From: Niabella pedocola
GTDB taxonomy: Bacteria; Bacteroidota; Bacteroidia; Chitinophagales; Chitinophagaceae
Reading direction: 5' to 3'
NCBI RefSeq assembly: GCF_021044425.1
Contig: NZ_JAJNEC010000005.1
Location: 1,860,001 to 1,924,000, forward strand
Length of the DNA stretch: 64,000 nucleotides
In this document: one piece after another, positions 26,600-34,367 of the stretch
Numbering within the stretch: the stretch's first letter is position 1
Layout: each line of letters begins with the position of its first letter
Translations under genes and position numbers: made by a program
Notes under the pieces: model-generated
The model's input: only the letters and a program-made list of their open reading frames with translations
The model's database searches: none
Told to the model about the DNA's origin: nothing

Positions 26600-28348
26600 A
26601 TGCAGGAAAGAACAAACGCCCGTAAAGCAGCAAAGCCCAATATGTTTGCCATGTTAAAGCCCTATAAAGGGCTTATCATCGTATTATTATTGCTGGCTTT
26701 GTTTAGTAATGGATTGAGCCTCGTCATTCCTAAACTGGTCCAATCGGCCATCGATGATTTTTCCCAAAACCGGTTTCAGCTGCAGCGGCTGATACTTTAT
26801 TTCACCGGTGCTTCCGTGCTGATCCTGGTGCTTACCTATTTGCAAAGTCTCGTTCAAACCTATGCCTCGGAAAAAGTGGCCCGGGACCTGCGGGAGCAAC
26901 TGGCCGGGAAAATATCCCGTCAAACACATGCCTTTATCCAGGAAACAAGCCCGGATAAACTGCTGACCAATATTACCTCTGATGTAAACGCGGTTAAGAC
27001 TTTTGTTTCACAGGCCATTGTCAATATCATTTCCTCCATCGTGCTCATCGTGGGTACCGCCATCCTTTTACTTAGCATCAACTGGAAGCTGGGCCTCATC
27101 GTGCTCGGCGTGATCCCCATCATTGGCCTCACCTTTATGCTGGTATTTAAAAAAGTAAAATCGCTTTTCAAACGTTCGCAGGAGGTGATCGATAAGCTCA
27201 ATAAGACCATTAATGAATCGATACTGGGCGCAGCACTGATCCGGGTGCTCAATGCACAGTTTCAGGAATACAATAAATTTATGGAGGCCAGCGGTGAAGC
27301 CCGGAACCTGGGATTGTCCATCCTCCGGTTATTTGCCACGCTCATCCCCATTATTGTGTTTACGGCCAACCTGGCGGTATTGGCGGTAGTGGTCATCGGC
27401 GGCCGCTTTGCCATTACCGGTTCAATGACCATGGGCGCATTTGCGGCGTTTAACAGCTACATCGCCATCCTGATCTTTCCCATCTTGCTCATCGGGTTTA
27501 TGAGCAACCTGATTGCAAGGGCTTCGGCTTCTTATGCCCGTATTCACCAGGTGCTTACGGCGCAGGATACCGAAGAAGGGGGCGATTTTGAAAAGCAACT
27601 GGAAGGTGCTATTGAAGTGAAGGAACTTACCGTGGCATTTGGCGAAAAAAAAGCATTGGATGCGGTTTCCTTTTATGTAAAACCAGGATCCCGTACCGCC
27701 ATCATCGGGCCTACTGCCGCCGGTAAAACGCAATTGTTTTATGCGTTAACCACATTGATCAAACCCCAGCATGGAACTATTTATTATGATAATGTTCCTA
27801 TAGCAACATATAACCAGGAAGTATTATTGCGCCAGATCGGACTGGTATTCCAGGATGCTATCATCTTTAATATGAGCCTGAGGGAGAATATTGCCTTTAA
27901 TGCCGATGTTTCGGAAGCCGCCCTGCAAAAAGCCGTACAGACCGCAGAACTTTCCGATTTTGTGGCATCGCTTCCTAACGGACTGGATACAGAAGTGTCT
28001 GAGCGGGGACTTAGCTTATCCGGGGGACAGAAGCAACGCATCATGCTGGCGCGGGCATTGGCCGGCAATCCGAAAATTTTATTGCTGGATGAGTTTACGG
28101 CACGGGTAGACCGTACCACCGAACAGCGGATCTGGAAAAATGTAGCGGCAAACTACCCGGGCATTACAATCGTTTCCATTACCCAGAACCTGGAGCCGGT
28201 AAAGGATTATGAGCAGATCATTTTATTAATGGAAGGTGAACTGGTGGCCAAAGGTACCCATGAAGAACTACTACAATCCAATCCCGAATACAACCAGATC
28301 TTACAGAGTCAGCAAAGCCTGAACAATTATCAAACTACAGAAGCCTAA
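26600..28348 (+). CDS. ABC exporter half-transporter (membrane + ATPase), degenerate-site subunit
   Basis: 582 residues: six transmembrane helices (about 20-310) fused to a nucleotide-binding domain. Walker A is GPTAAGKT (370-377), the signature LSGGQ is intact (473-477) and Walker B LLLDEF carries Asp497-Glu498. The switch His is replaced by Gln529 (VSITQNLEP). Four bases separate it from a second exporter gene with the complementary defect, so the pair probably forms a heterodimer with one canonical and one degenerate ATP site. Members export drugs, lipids or peptides. The domain carries the Asp-Glu of Walker B, so loss of function is not complete. Confidence 0.92.
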   Translation: MQERTNARKAAKPNMFAMLKPYKGLIIVLLLLALFSNGLSLVIPKLVQSAIDDFSQNRFQLQRLILYFTGASVLILVLTYLQSLVQTYASEKVARDLREQLAGKISRQTHAFIQETSPDKLLTNITSDVNAVKTFVSQAIVNIISSIVLIVGTAILLLSINWKLGLIVLGVIPIIGLTFMLVFKKVKSLFKRSQEVIDKLNKTINESILGAALIRVLNAQFQEYNKFMEASGEARNLGLSILRLFATLIPIIVFTANLAVLAVVVIGGRFAITGSMTMGAFAAFNSYIAILIFPILLIGFMSNLIARASASYARIHQVLTAQDTEEGGDFEKQLEGAIEVKELTVAFGEKKALDAVSFYVKPGSRTAIIGPTAAGKTQLFYALTTLIKPQHGTIYYDNVPIATYNQEVLLRQIGLVFQDAIIFNMSLRENIAFNADVSEAALQKAVQTAELSDFVASLPNGLDTEVSERGLSLSGGQKQRIMLARALAGNPKILLLDEFTARVDRTTEQRIWKNVAANYPGITIVSITQNLEPVKDYEQIILLMEGELVAKGTHEELLQSNPEYNQILQSQQSLNNYQTTEA

Positions 28349-28352
28349 CAAT

Positions 28353-30134
28353 ATGCAGGAACAAAACGGCAACCATCAAACAGATTACAACCTGAACCGG
28401 GAGCAGAAAAGCCCGGCCGGTGCGGCATTGCGTAAGATGTTCCGGTTTATGAAGGGGGAAAAAAGGAATCTAGGGATTGCCTTTTTTGTAATGATGCTGA
28501 ATGCCGGTCTTACCATGCTTACGCCCTACCTGATTGGTTATATTGTAGATCATTTTATCCTTAAAAAACAATATGGCCTTTTAATGCAGTACAGTGCGCT
28601 CCTGCTGGGCATCTATATTGTTTGGGCCGGTACGGAATACCTGCAGGCCAAGCTGATGGGCGGCGTTGGACAGCGTATGCTGTATACCCTGCGGAATGAA
28701 GTGTTTAATAAACTGCAGCAATTGCCGGTTGCGTTCTTTAATAGCAACCGTTCCGGAGACCTGATCTCGCGCATCAATAACGATACAGATACGGTGAACC
28801 AGTTCTTTTCCCAATCGCTGATGCGGTTTATGGATAGTATCTTTTCGATGATCGGGGTAGCGGTATTTGTACTGTCCATTCACTGGGAACTGGGTGCCGC
28901 ATCATTGATCCCGGCTGTTTTTATCCTGCTGTTTGCATTGGTTGTTTCTCCCTGGGTGAAGAAAAAGAATGCCATCAGCTTAAAAGCAAACGGGGATCTT
29001 AGTGCCAACATACAGGAAGGACTTCACAATTTTAAAACCATTATTGCGTTTAACCGGCGCGATTACTTCCGGGCCCGTTTTTCAAAGGCTAACGACATCA
29101 ACTACAAAACATCCATAACAGCGGGTATCGCCAATAATTTGTTTACGCCCGTATTTGGCTTCTTTTCTAACCTGGCACAACTGATCGTGCTGGGTTTTGG
29201 AATTTACCTGATTATTGAGGGACAGTTCACATTAGGATTGCTGATCAGCTTTATGAGTTATGTGCAATATTTTTACCGGCCGTTGCGTGAGCTGGCAGCA
29301 TTGTGGGCCAGTTTTCAAACGGCGCTGGCGGCCTGGGACCGCATCTCCGTGATCCTTTCCCGCCAATCGAACCTGCCGGTATTAAGTAAAACAGATACGG
29401 CTATGTCTACATCGGGTAACGTATTGACATTTCAGCACGTATCCTTCAGTTACCCGGATGGTAAAAGCGTATTGCACGATATTAACTTTAACCTGCAGCG
29501 CGGGAAGACCTACGCGCTGGTGGGACCCACCGGTGGCGGTAAAAGTACTACGGCGGCACTGATCGCACGGTTATATGATCCTACGGAAGGATTGGTACTG
29601 TTGAACGGACAGGATATCCGTACCTATACTCCAGAAGAGCGTACGCGGGAGATCGGGTTTATTTTGCAGGAGCCGTTTTTATTTACCGGCACGCTCCGGG
29701 AAAACATTCTGTATGGCAACGCGGAACTGCGCCAGCTGAATGACGAGCAGCTGCTGCAGGCCATCAGCGATACCGGCTTAAGCGATCTTCTTTCGCGGTT
29801 TGATGCCGGTTTGAGCACGCAGCTGGTTACCACTTCGGACTCCGTCAGCCTGGGCCAAAAACAACTCATTGCTTTTATACGAGCCGTATTGCGCAAACCC
29901 CAGATCGTGGTGCTGGATGAGGCCACCGCCAACATCGATACCGTTACCGAAAAGATCCTTGAAGAAATATTAGAACGGTTGCCCGCAACCACCACAAAGA
30001 TCATTATTGCGCACCGGCTAAATACGATCGAAAATGCGGATGAAATTTTCTTTGTCAACGCCGGGGAGGTAATTCCCGCAGGAACCCTGGAGCATGCAAT
30101 GGATATGCTGCTGCAGCATAAACGGGCCAGTTAA
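28353..30134 (+). CDS. ABC exporter half-transporter (membrane + ATPase), partner subunit
   Basis: 593 residues: about 45 lead residues, six transmembrane helices, then the ATPase domain. Walker A is GPTGGGKST (391 on), Walker B VVLDEATANID has Asp522-Glu523 and the switch His554 is present in IIIAHRLNTI. The signature motif is altered to VSLGQ (498-502) instead of LSGGQ. In a heterodimer with the preceding protein, Walker A/B and His of this subunit meet the intact LSGGQ of the other, giving the active site, while the altered signature faces the Gln529 site. It closes a two-gene operon. Confidence 0.92.
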   Translation: MQEQNGNHQTDYNLNREQKSPAGAALRKMFRFMKGEKRNLGIAFFVMMLNAGLTMLTPYLIGYIVDHFILKKQYGLLMQYSALLLGIYIVWAGTEYLQAKLMGGVGQRMLYTLRNEVFNKLQQLPVAFFNSNRSGDLISRINNDTDTVNQFFSQSLMRFMDSIFSMIGVAVFVLSIHWELGAASLIPAVFILLFALVVSPWVKKKNAISLKANGDLSANIQEGLHNFKTIIAFNRRDYFRARFSKANDINYKTSITAGIANNLFTPVFGFFSNLAQLIVLGFGIYLIIEGQFTLGLLISFMSYVQYFYRPLRELAALWASFQTALAAWDRISVILSRQSNLPVLSKTDTAMSTSGNVLTFQHVSFSYPDGKSVLHDINFNLQRGKTYALVGPTGGGKSTTAALIARLYDPTEGLVLLNGQDIRTYTPEERTREIGFILQEPFLFTGTLRENILYGNAELRQLNDEQLLQAISDTGLSDLLSRFDAGLSTQLVTTSDSVSLGQKQLIAFIRAVLRKPQIVVLDEATANIDTVTEKILEEILERLPATTTKIIIAHRLNTIENADEIFFVNAGEVIPAGTLEHAMDMLLQHKRAS

Positions 30135-30202
30135 AAACTAAAATATATTAATCAGAACTAATGTATCTTTATGAAAGAATCATTGAAACACTTTCTTTTT
30201 TG

Positions 30203-30264
30203 AACCATTAAGAAGTTAAGCTATATGATGCAGTTACTTAATGGTCCTTAATGTCTTAATGGTT
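30203..30264. repeat. Inverted repeat and CTTAATG iterations upstream of the GxxExxY gene
   Basis: AACCATTAAGA (30203-30213) and TCTTAATGGTT (30254-30264) form a perfect 11-base inverted repeat with a 40-base gap. CTTAATG occurs three times (30237, 30247, 30255). A related, degraded pattern (CATTAAGAAGT, CTTAAT) lies at about 45420-45460. It may be a dispersed repeat that travels with this gene family or a regulatory structure. Confidence 0.6.
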
Positions 30265-30298
30265 TATATATACACCTCACTGATAAATAAAAAAACCT

Positions 30299-30703
30299 AT
30301 GACAAAGAAACAAGTAACACAGCTCTCCTATGAAATTACCGGATATGCCATTAAAGTACATAAAGAATTAGGGCCGGGTTTATTGGAAAGTGTTTATCAA
30401 AAATGCCTGGAATATGAGCTTTCCCGGAGTCATTATGGTGTTGTGCGACAGGTTTTGGTGCCAGTCATGTATCAGAATATTGCAATTGATGCCGATCTCC
30501 GCCTGGATCTGTTGGTGAATGACTGTGTGGTAGTAGAACTAAAAGCAGTGGAGTGTTTATTACCGGTTCATGAAGCGCAACTGCTTACCTATATGAAGTT
30601 ATTACAAAAGCCACAGGGCCTGCTTATCAACTTTTATACAGACAATATTACAAAAACCATGAGGCCTCTTGTAAATGAATACTTCAAAGCATTGCCCGAA
30701 TAA
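30299..30703 (+). CDS. GxxExxY protein
   Basis: 134 residues. The defining sequence GPGLLESVYQKCLEYEL (G-x-x-E-x-x-Y) is at about residue 25, followed by IDADLRLDLLVNDCVVVELKAVE, which resembles a PD-(D/E)XK-type core (Asp, then ExK), and ends with LLINFYTDNITKTMRPL. The family is abundant in Bacteroidota and other environmental bacteria, often in many copies per genome, and its function is unknown; the nuclease-like core is inferred from motif spacing. The gene is preceded by a repeat-rich leader and is convergent with the next gene. Confidence 0.9.
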   Translation: MTKKQVTQLSYEITGYAIKVHKELGPGLLESVYQKCLEYELSRSHYGVVRQVLVPVMYQNIAIDADLRLDLLVNDCVVVELKAVECLLPVHEAQLLTYMKLLQKPQGLLINFYTDNITKTMRPLVNEYFKALPE

Positions 30704-30719
30704 CGCACCGTAAACGGCC

Positions 30720-32135
30720 TCATTTATTCGTTGACGTAGGACAAACAAATTCCGTAACCTTAAACTTACCGGAATCTTTGATGGCCTTAAAACCACCTTG
30801 TACATCAATCACCTGATCAAATCCACGTGCTTTTAAAATAGAAGCAAAGATCATGGAGCGGTATCCGCCGGCACAATGCACATACACCGGGTTATTCCGG
30901 TCGATGTCCGCAATATGGTTATTGATATAATCGAGCGGCATATTTGCGGCACCGTCAATATGTTCCGCCTGGTATTCACTTTCTTTACGCACGTCCAGGA
31001 TATGCGGTTGTGCTACTGCCGCCAGCGCTTCCGGGGTAATACTTTCGATCTGGTCCGTTTCCTTACCGGCCTTTTTCCAGGCGCCGATGCCTCCTTTCAG
31101 GTAACCGATGGCATAATCATATCCTACACGCGCCAGGCGGGTCACTACTTCGGCTTCGCGCCCTTCGTCGGCAATAATCAGAATTTCCTGTTTCAGATCG
31201 GGGATCAGGGTACCTACCCAAACGGCAAAACTGCCGTCGATACCGATATTGATCGAATTGGGAATAAACGCTTTTGCAAAATCCTGGGGTGCGCGGGTAT
31301 CGAGCATGATTGCGCCTGTATGGTTGGCAGCCTCTTCAAAAGCATCCGGATCCAGGGCATGATTGCCCCGCTCCAGCACCTCGTTGATACTATCGTAACC
31401 CTCAATATTCATCAATACATTCTTGGGGAAATATTGGGGCGGTTCTGTTAAACCGTCTGTAACCGCCGTAATAAATTGTTCCCGGGTCAGCTCAGGATTC
31501 AATGCGTAGTTCACTTTTTTCTGATGCCCCAGGGTATCCGAAGTTTCGCGGCTCATATTTTTGCCACAGGCGCTTCCCGCACCATGCGCCGGGTAAACGA
31601 TCAGGTCATCCGGCAGCGGCATTATTTTATTGCGCAGCGAATCAAACAGCAAACCCGCCAGCTTTTCTTTGGTAAGATCCCCTGCAATTTTCTGTGCCAG
31701 GTCCGGCCGGCCCACATCCCCGATAAACAGGGTATCCCCAGTAAAAATAGCGGTTTCTTTCCCCGTTTCATCCAGCAGTAAATACACCGTACTTTCCAGT
31801 GTATGTCCGGGTGTGTGCAGTACTTTTATTGTGGCATCGCCTATTTTAAACAGCGCGCCGTCCTGCGCAATATGTGCGTCGTATCCCAAATGCGCATCTG
31901 TTGGGCCCAAAACGATCCGGGCACCGGTTTTAGCCGCAAGATCAATGTGGCCGCTTACAAAATCTGCGTGAAAATGTGTCTCGAAAATGTATTTGATCGT
32001 TACGCCGTCCTTTGCCGCCCGGTCGATATACGGCTGCACTTCCCGCAGGGGATCAATAATCGCCGCTTCACCTTTTGAAGAAATGTAATAGGCCCCCTGG
32101 GCGAGGCATCCGGTATAGATCTGCTCTACTTTCAT
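30720..32135 (-). CDS. Metallo-beta-lactamase-fold hydrolase with two rhodanese domains (persulfide dioxygenase type)
   Basis: 471 residues from the ATG at 32135 (MKVEQIYTGCLAQGAYYI); the open frame extends seven codons further. Residues 1-250 are an ETHE1/glyoxalase II-like domain with THFHADF metal ligands, HTPGHT and FTGDTLFIGDVGRPDL. Two rhodanese domains follow. The second keeps the active loop CAGGYRS with Cys421; the first has ADEGREAE in its place and lacks the cysteine, so it is probably structural. Related fusions oxidise glutathione or other low-molecular-weight persulfides to sulfite and transfer sulfane sulfur, which fits hydrogen sulfide detoxification. A GATCTTTG (one mismatch to TAnnTTTG) lies about 20 bases before the start. 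Confidence 0.9.
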   Translation of the reverse strand: MKVEQIYTGCLAQGAYYISSKGEAAIIDPLREVQPYIDRAAKDGVTIKYIFETHFHADFVSGHIDLAAKTGARIVLGPTDAHLGYDAHIAQDGALFKIGDATIKVLHTPGHTLESTVYLLLDETGKETAIFTGDTLFIGDVGRPDLAQKIAGDLTKEKLAGLLFDSLRNKIMPLPDDLIVYPAHGAGSACGKNMSRETSDTLGHQKKVNYALNPELTREQFITAVTDGLTEPPQYFPKNVLMNIEGYDSINEVLERGNHALDPDAFEEAANHTGAIMLDTRAPQDFAKAFIPNSINIGIDGSFAVWVGTLIPDLKQEILIIADEGREAEVVTRLARVGYDYAIGYLKGGIGAWKKAGKETDQIESITPEALAAVAQPHILDVRKESEYQAEHIDGAANMPLDYINNHIADIDRNNPVYVHCAGGYRSMIFASILKARGFDQVIDVQGGFKAIKDSGKFKVTEFVCPTSTNK

Positions 32136-32358
32136 ACACACTGTTTTAAACAGCAAAGATCGTTATTTATAATGAACTCATTCTTCACCCTTATTGATTA
32201 ACAGATAAACAGGCAAAGGGTTTTGCAGGGAACGGTTTTCCCAATTCCCGAGACCGGCTATCTTTAAAAATGATTGATGCGGATAAGGGTGTAATTCTGC
32301 TTTTTGCGGGACGGGATCCGAATAAAAACAATACCCGTTCCGGACCTGCAGGTGTGGA

Positions 32359-32574
32359 TTATGATTTTGCTGCCACTACCAATAACTCAGATACATTCAC
32401 TTCGAGCACCTCAGCTATATCAAATAATGTATCCAGTGTAGGTTGCTGATCATTGGTACACCATTTTGAAACGGTGCTTTTGTTTTTGTCCAGTTGTTCG
32501 GCCAGCCACAGATTGGTTCGCCCTTTATCTGCCAACACGCTCTTTATCCGGTTCAGTATGCGTTTTTTTGCCAT
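32359..32574 (-). CDS. Small XRE-type helix-turn-helix regulator
   Basis: 71 residues from the ATG at 32574. The open frame is longer, but upstream residues are unlike any helix-turn-helix protein and the codon pattern there is poor. The sequence from residue 8 on (IKSVLADKGRTNLWLAEQLDKNKSTVSKWCTNDQQPTLDTL) is a Cro/C1-type helix-turn-helix, ending VNVSELLV. It probably binds DNA as a dimer. No neighbouring target is obvious; the upstream sequence (32575-32860) is AT-rich and could contain its own operator. A metabolic or stress role cannot be named. Confidence 0.8.
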   Translation of the reverse strand: MAKKRILNRIKSVLADKGRTNLWLAEQLDKNKSTVSKWCTNDQQPTLDTLFDIAEVLEVNVSELLVVAAKS

Positions 32575-32863
32575 AGTTAATTGTGGATTACACCATTTAG
32601 TTGGCAATATAAGAAACCTCAAATGATCAATATTGAACCATAAATTTCCATAAAAAGAACTAAAATTTAAATTTACAGAAATAAAATGCTGTTTTTCGGA
32701 AATTACTGTTACTTTTGATAACACAATCAAATTTTCTATGAAAGATCCGCTCTTTTTTGAAAGTGGGTAGTATACGGGCCTGCTTACGCTCACGGCCAGG
32801 ATATGATTTCTTTATTAAACCGAAAACAATCCCTGTTTTGAATAGCATCCTAAAAACACTACC

Positions 32864-33409
32864 ATGCGTACAACAAAACCATCTGCGCAAAACTACCACG
32901 CGCCATTTATGGAATGGCAGACCGGACAGTATGAGCGGTTTGCCCGTTTCAGCTTTATACTTCCCTACAAATTCCTGCTGCTATGCGGGATCATAGAAAT
33001 ACCACCTCAAAAGATACTCGAGGATTTTATGGCGGCGCTGAGCGGCCAATGTAACGGCCGGGAGGAATGGAAGATCGCCCACAAGCACCTTAAATATTAT
33101 TTTCTGGCAAATGGTTACGGTCAGCAATATTATACCCGGAAGGAATTGTACCAGATATTTACTGAAATGAATGATGTAAAATTATTATTACCGGATAGTA
33201 ATGACGAAGAACAGATCCAATCCCATGTAATCTGGAGGGATGCGTATCAACATCGCTGGTTTGATAAATGGTATCAAAAACCCCGGCGGCGTCCCCGCAA
33301 CCACCCGATTTTACCAGCATGTACCATTGAGCGATTGGAGCAGGCAATGGAGCATCAGCGCATTATAGAAAACGGCGATCCGCTGTCGGCTGGTAGTATC
33401 CAGCCATAG
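32864..33409 (+). CDS. Hypothetical protein
   Basis: 181 residues; I do not recognise the family. It is rich in aromatic and charged residues (HAPFMEWQTGQYERFARFSF, KHLKYYFLANGYGQQYYTRKELYQIF), with a basic, proline-containing stretch (KPRRRPRNHP) near residue 145. There is no signal peptide and no clear membrane helix apart from the short FSFILPYKFLLLCGIIEI. The gene lies divergently from the small XRE regulator, with 290 bases between the starts, so joint control is possible. The coding frame is uninterrupted and uses codons like its neighbours. Confidence 0.6.
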   Translation: MRTTKPSAQNYHAPFMEWQTGQYERFARFSFILPYKFLLLCGIIEIPPQKILEDFMAALSGQCNGREEWKIAHKHLKYYFLANGYGQQYYTRKELYQIFTEMNDVKLLLPDSNDEEQIQSHVIWRDAYQHRWFDKWYQKPRRRPRNHPILPACTIERLEQAMEHQRIIENGDPLSAGSIQP

Positions 33410-33546
33410 GATGTTTGCCAAAAGCTGATGGCTGACTGCTGATCGTTAAATGGCACTACCGTAAAAACCCTATAAAAAACCGTGCTTTTACGCTTTGATT
33501 AGCCTGTTTGCTATGCGAACTTTATGGCTGAAATAAAACAAAGCAT

Positions 33547-33681
33547 ATGTCCCTTAAACACGAAATCCCCTTAAAGCACAAAAAAATCGGGTATATGGAG
33601 TTCTTAGCCGGTTTTTTCATCTGCGGCACAGTGGCAACCATCGTTTTATTTGTTTATGTGCTGTTGAGCTTACTGGTATAA
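33547..33681 (+). CDS. Small single-span membrane protein (44 residues)
   Basis: ATG at 33547 opens a 44-codon frame ending in TAA. The product has a basic, charged N-terminus (MSLKHEIPLKHKKIG) followed by one hydrophobic helix with the sequence FLAGFFICGTVATIVLFVYV. Such small membrane proteins are often overlooked. Charge distribution suggests an N-in orientation. There is no family I recognise, and no ribosome site stands out, so expression is unproven. Confidence 0.45.
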   Translation: MSLKHEIPLKHKKIGYMEFLAGFFICGTVATIVLFVYVLLSLLV

Positions 33682-33689
33682 TATAAGCG

Positions 33690-34330
33690 TTCAACCTGTT
33701 AGGCCCCCTTACATCCCGGTTTACTGCAAATTCCCGTCCTTTAACTGCACAAGTGTATTTCCCTGCATCCCCATAGCTTGTGCCCCTACGAGCCATCAAA
33801 AAATCTGTGCATCCGTGACAACACAAAACTGCCGTCGCTATTGCATGTTTCCCTACGCGCCATCCTATCCCAAAATCTGTGCATCTGCGGCAGGCCGTCA
33901 CCGGTAAAAACATTTCTCTAAAAAGTAACCACATCCCTGCCTGCATCCACCACCCTAAAATCTGTGTATCTGCGATAACACCAAACTGCCGCCGCTATTG
34001 CCTATCCCTACACGCCGTTTTATCCCAAAATCTGCGCATCTGCGGCCATACCATCCATAACACGCGCCCGCAAAAACATCTACGTATCAAGAATGCTGCT
34101 TACAGCTATTACACGTATTAAAGAATTTATACCAATAACATTGTCCTAAATAAATGGGGGCTGCTCTCCAAGGCCCCGGCTCCTCAACGTACGGGACGCC
34201 AACAATCTGCGCATCTGCGGCACGCCATTGCTTATGAAAAATGTCATTATCCCCAAAAGCAGCTCCCTGCTTACAACCGCGCCCCAGCAATCTGTGCCGC
34301 TGTGGCATAGCACCCCATTCCCTCAATTTT
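33690..34330. repeat. Degenerate tandem repeats in a gene-free stretch
   Basis: Six imperfect copies of a motif close to AAAATCTGTGCATCTGCGGC lie at about 33801, 33872, 33957, 34027, 34203 and 34288. The first four form two diverged copies of a unit of about 155 bases (33801-33956 and 33957-34110), each also carrying AACTGCCG[TC]CGCTATTGC and CCC-ACGC-CC segments. No gene of any size is credible in this stretch. Single copies of the motif appear near 17786 and 20153. This looks like decayed dispersed repeats rather than a CRISPR array, because spacing and sequence vary. Confidence 0.6.
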
Positions 34331-34367
34331 CACTACATTCGGCAGAAGAAATACCAAATCTTCAAAC

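Noticed and set aside
32575..32793. N-terminal extension of the XRE regulator
   Set aside because: The extra 73 residues have no similarity to helix-turn-helix proteins and lie in AT-rich DNA typical of a control region.
33801..34310. CRISPR-like array in the gene-free repeat stretch
   Set aside because: Repeat copies differ in sequence and their spacing (about 70 to 176 bases) is irregular; no cas genes are present.
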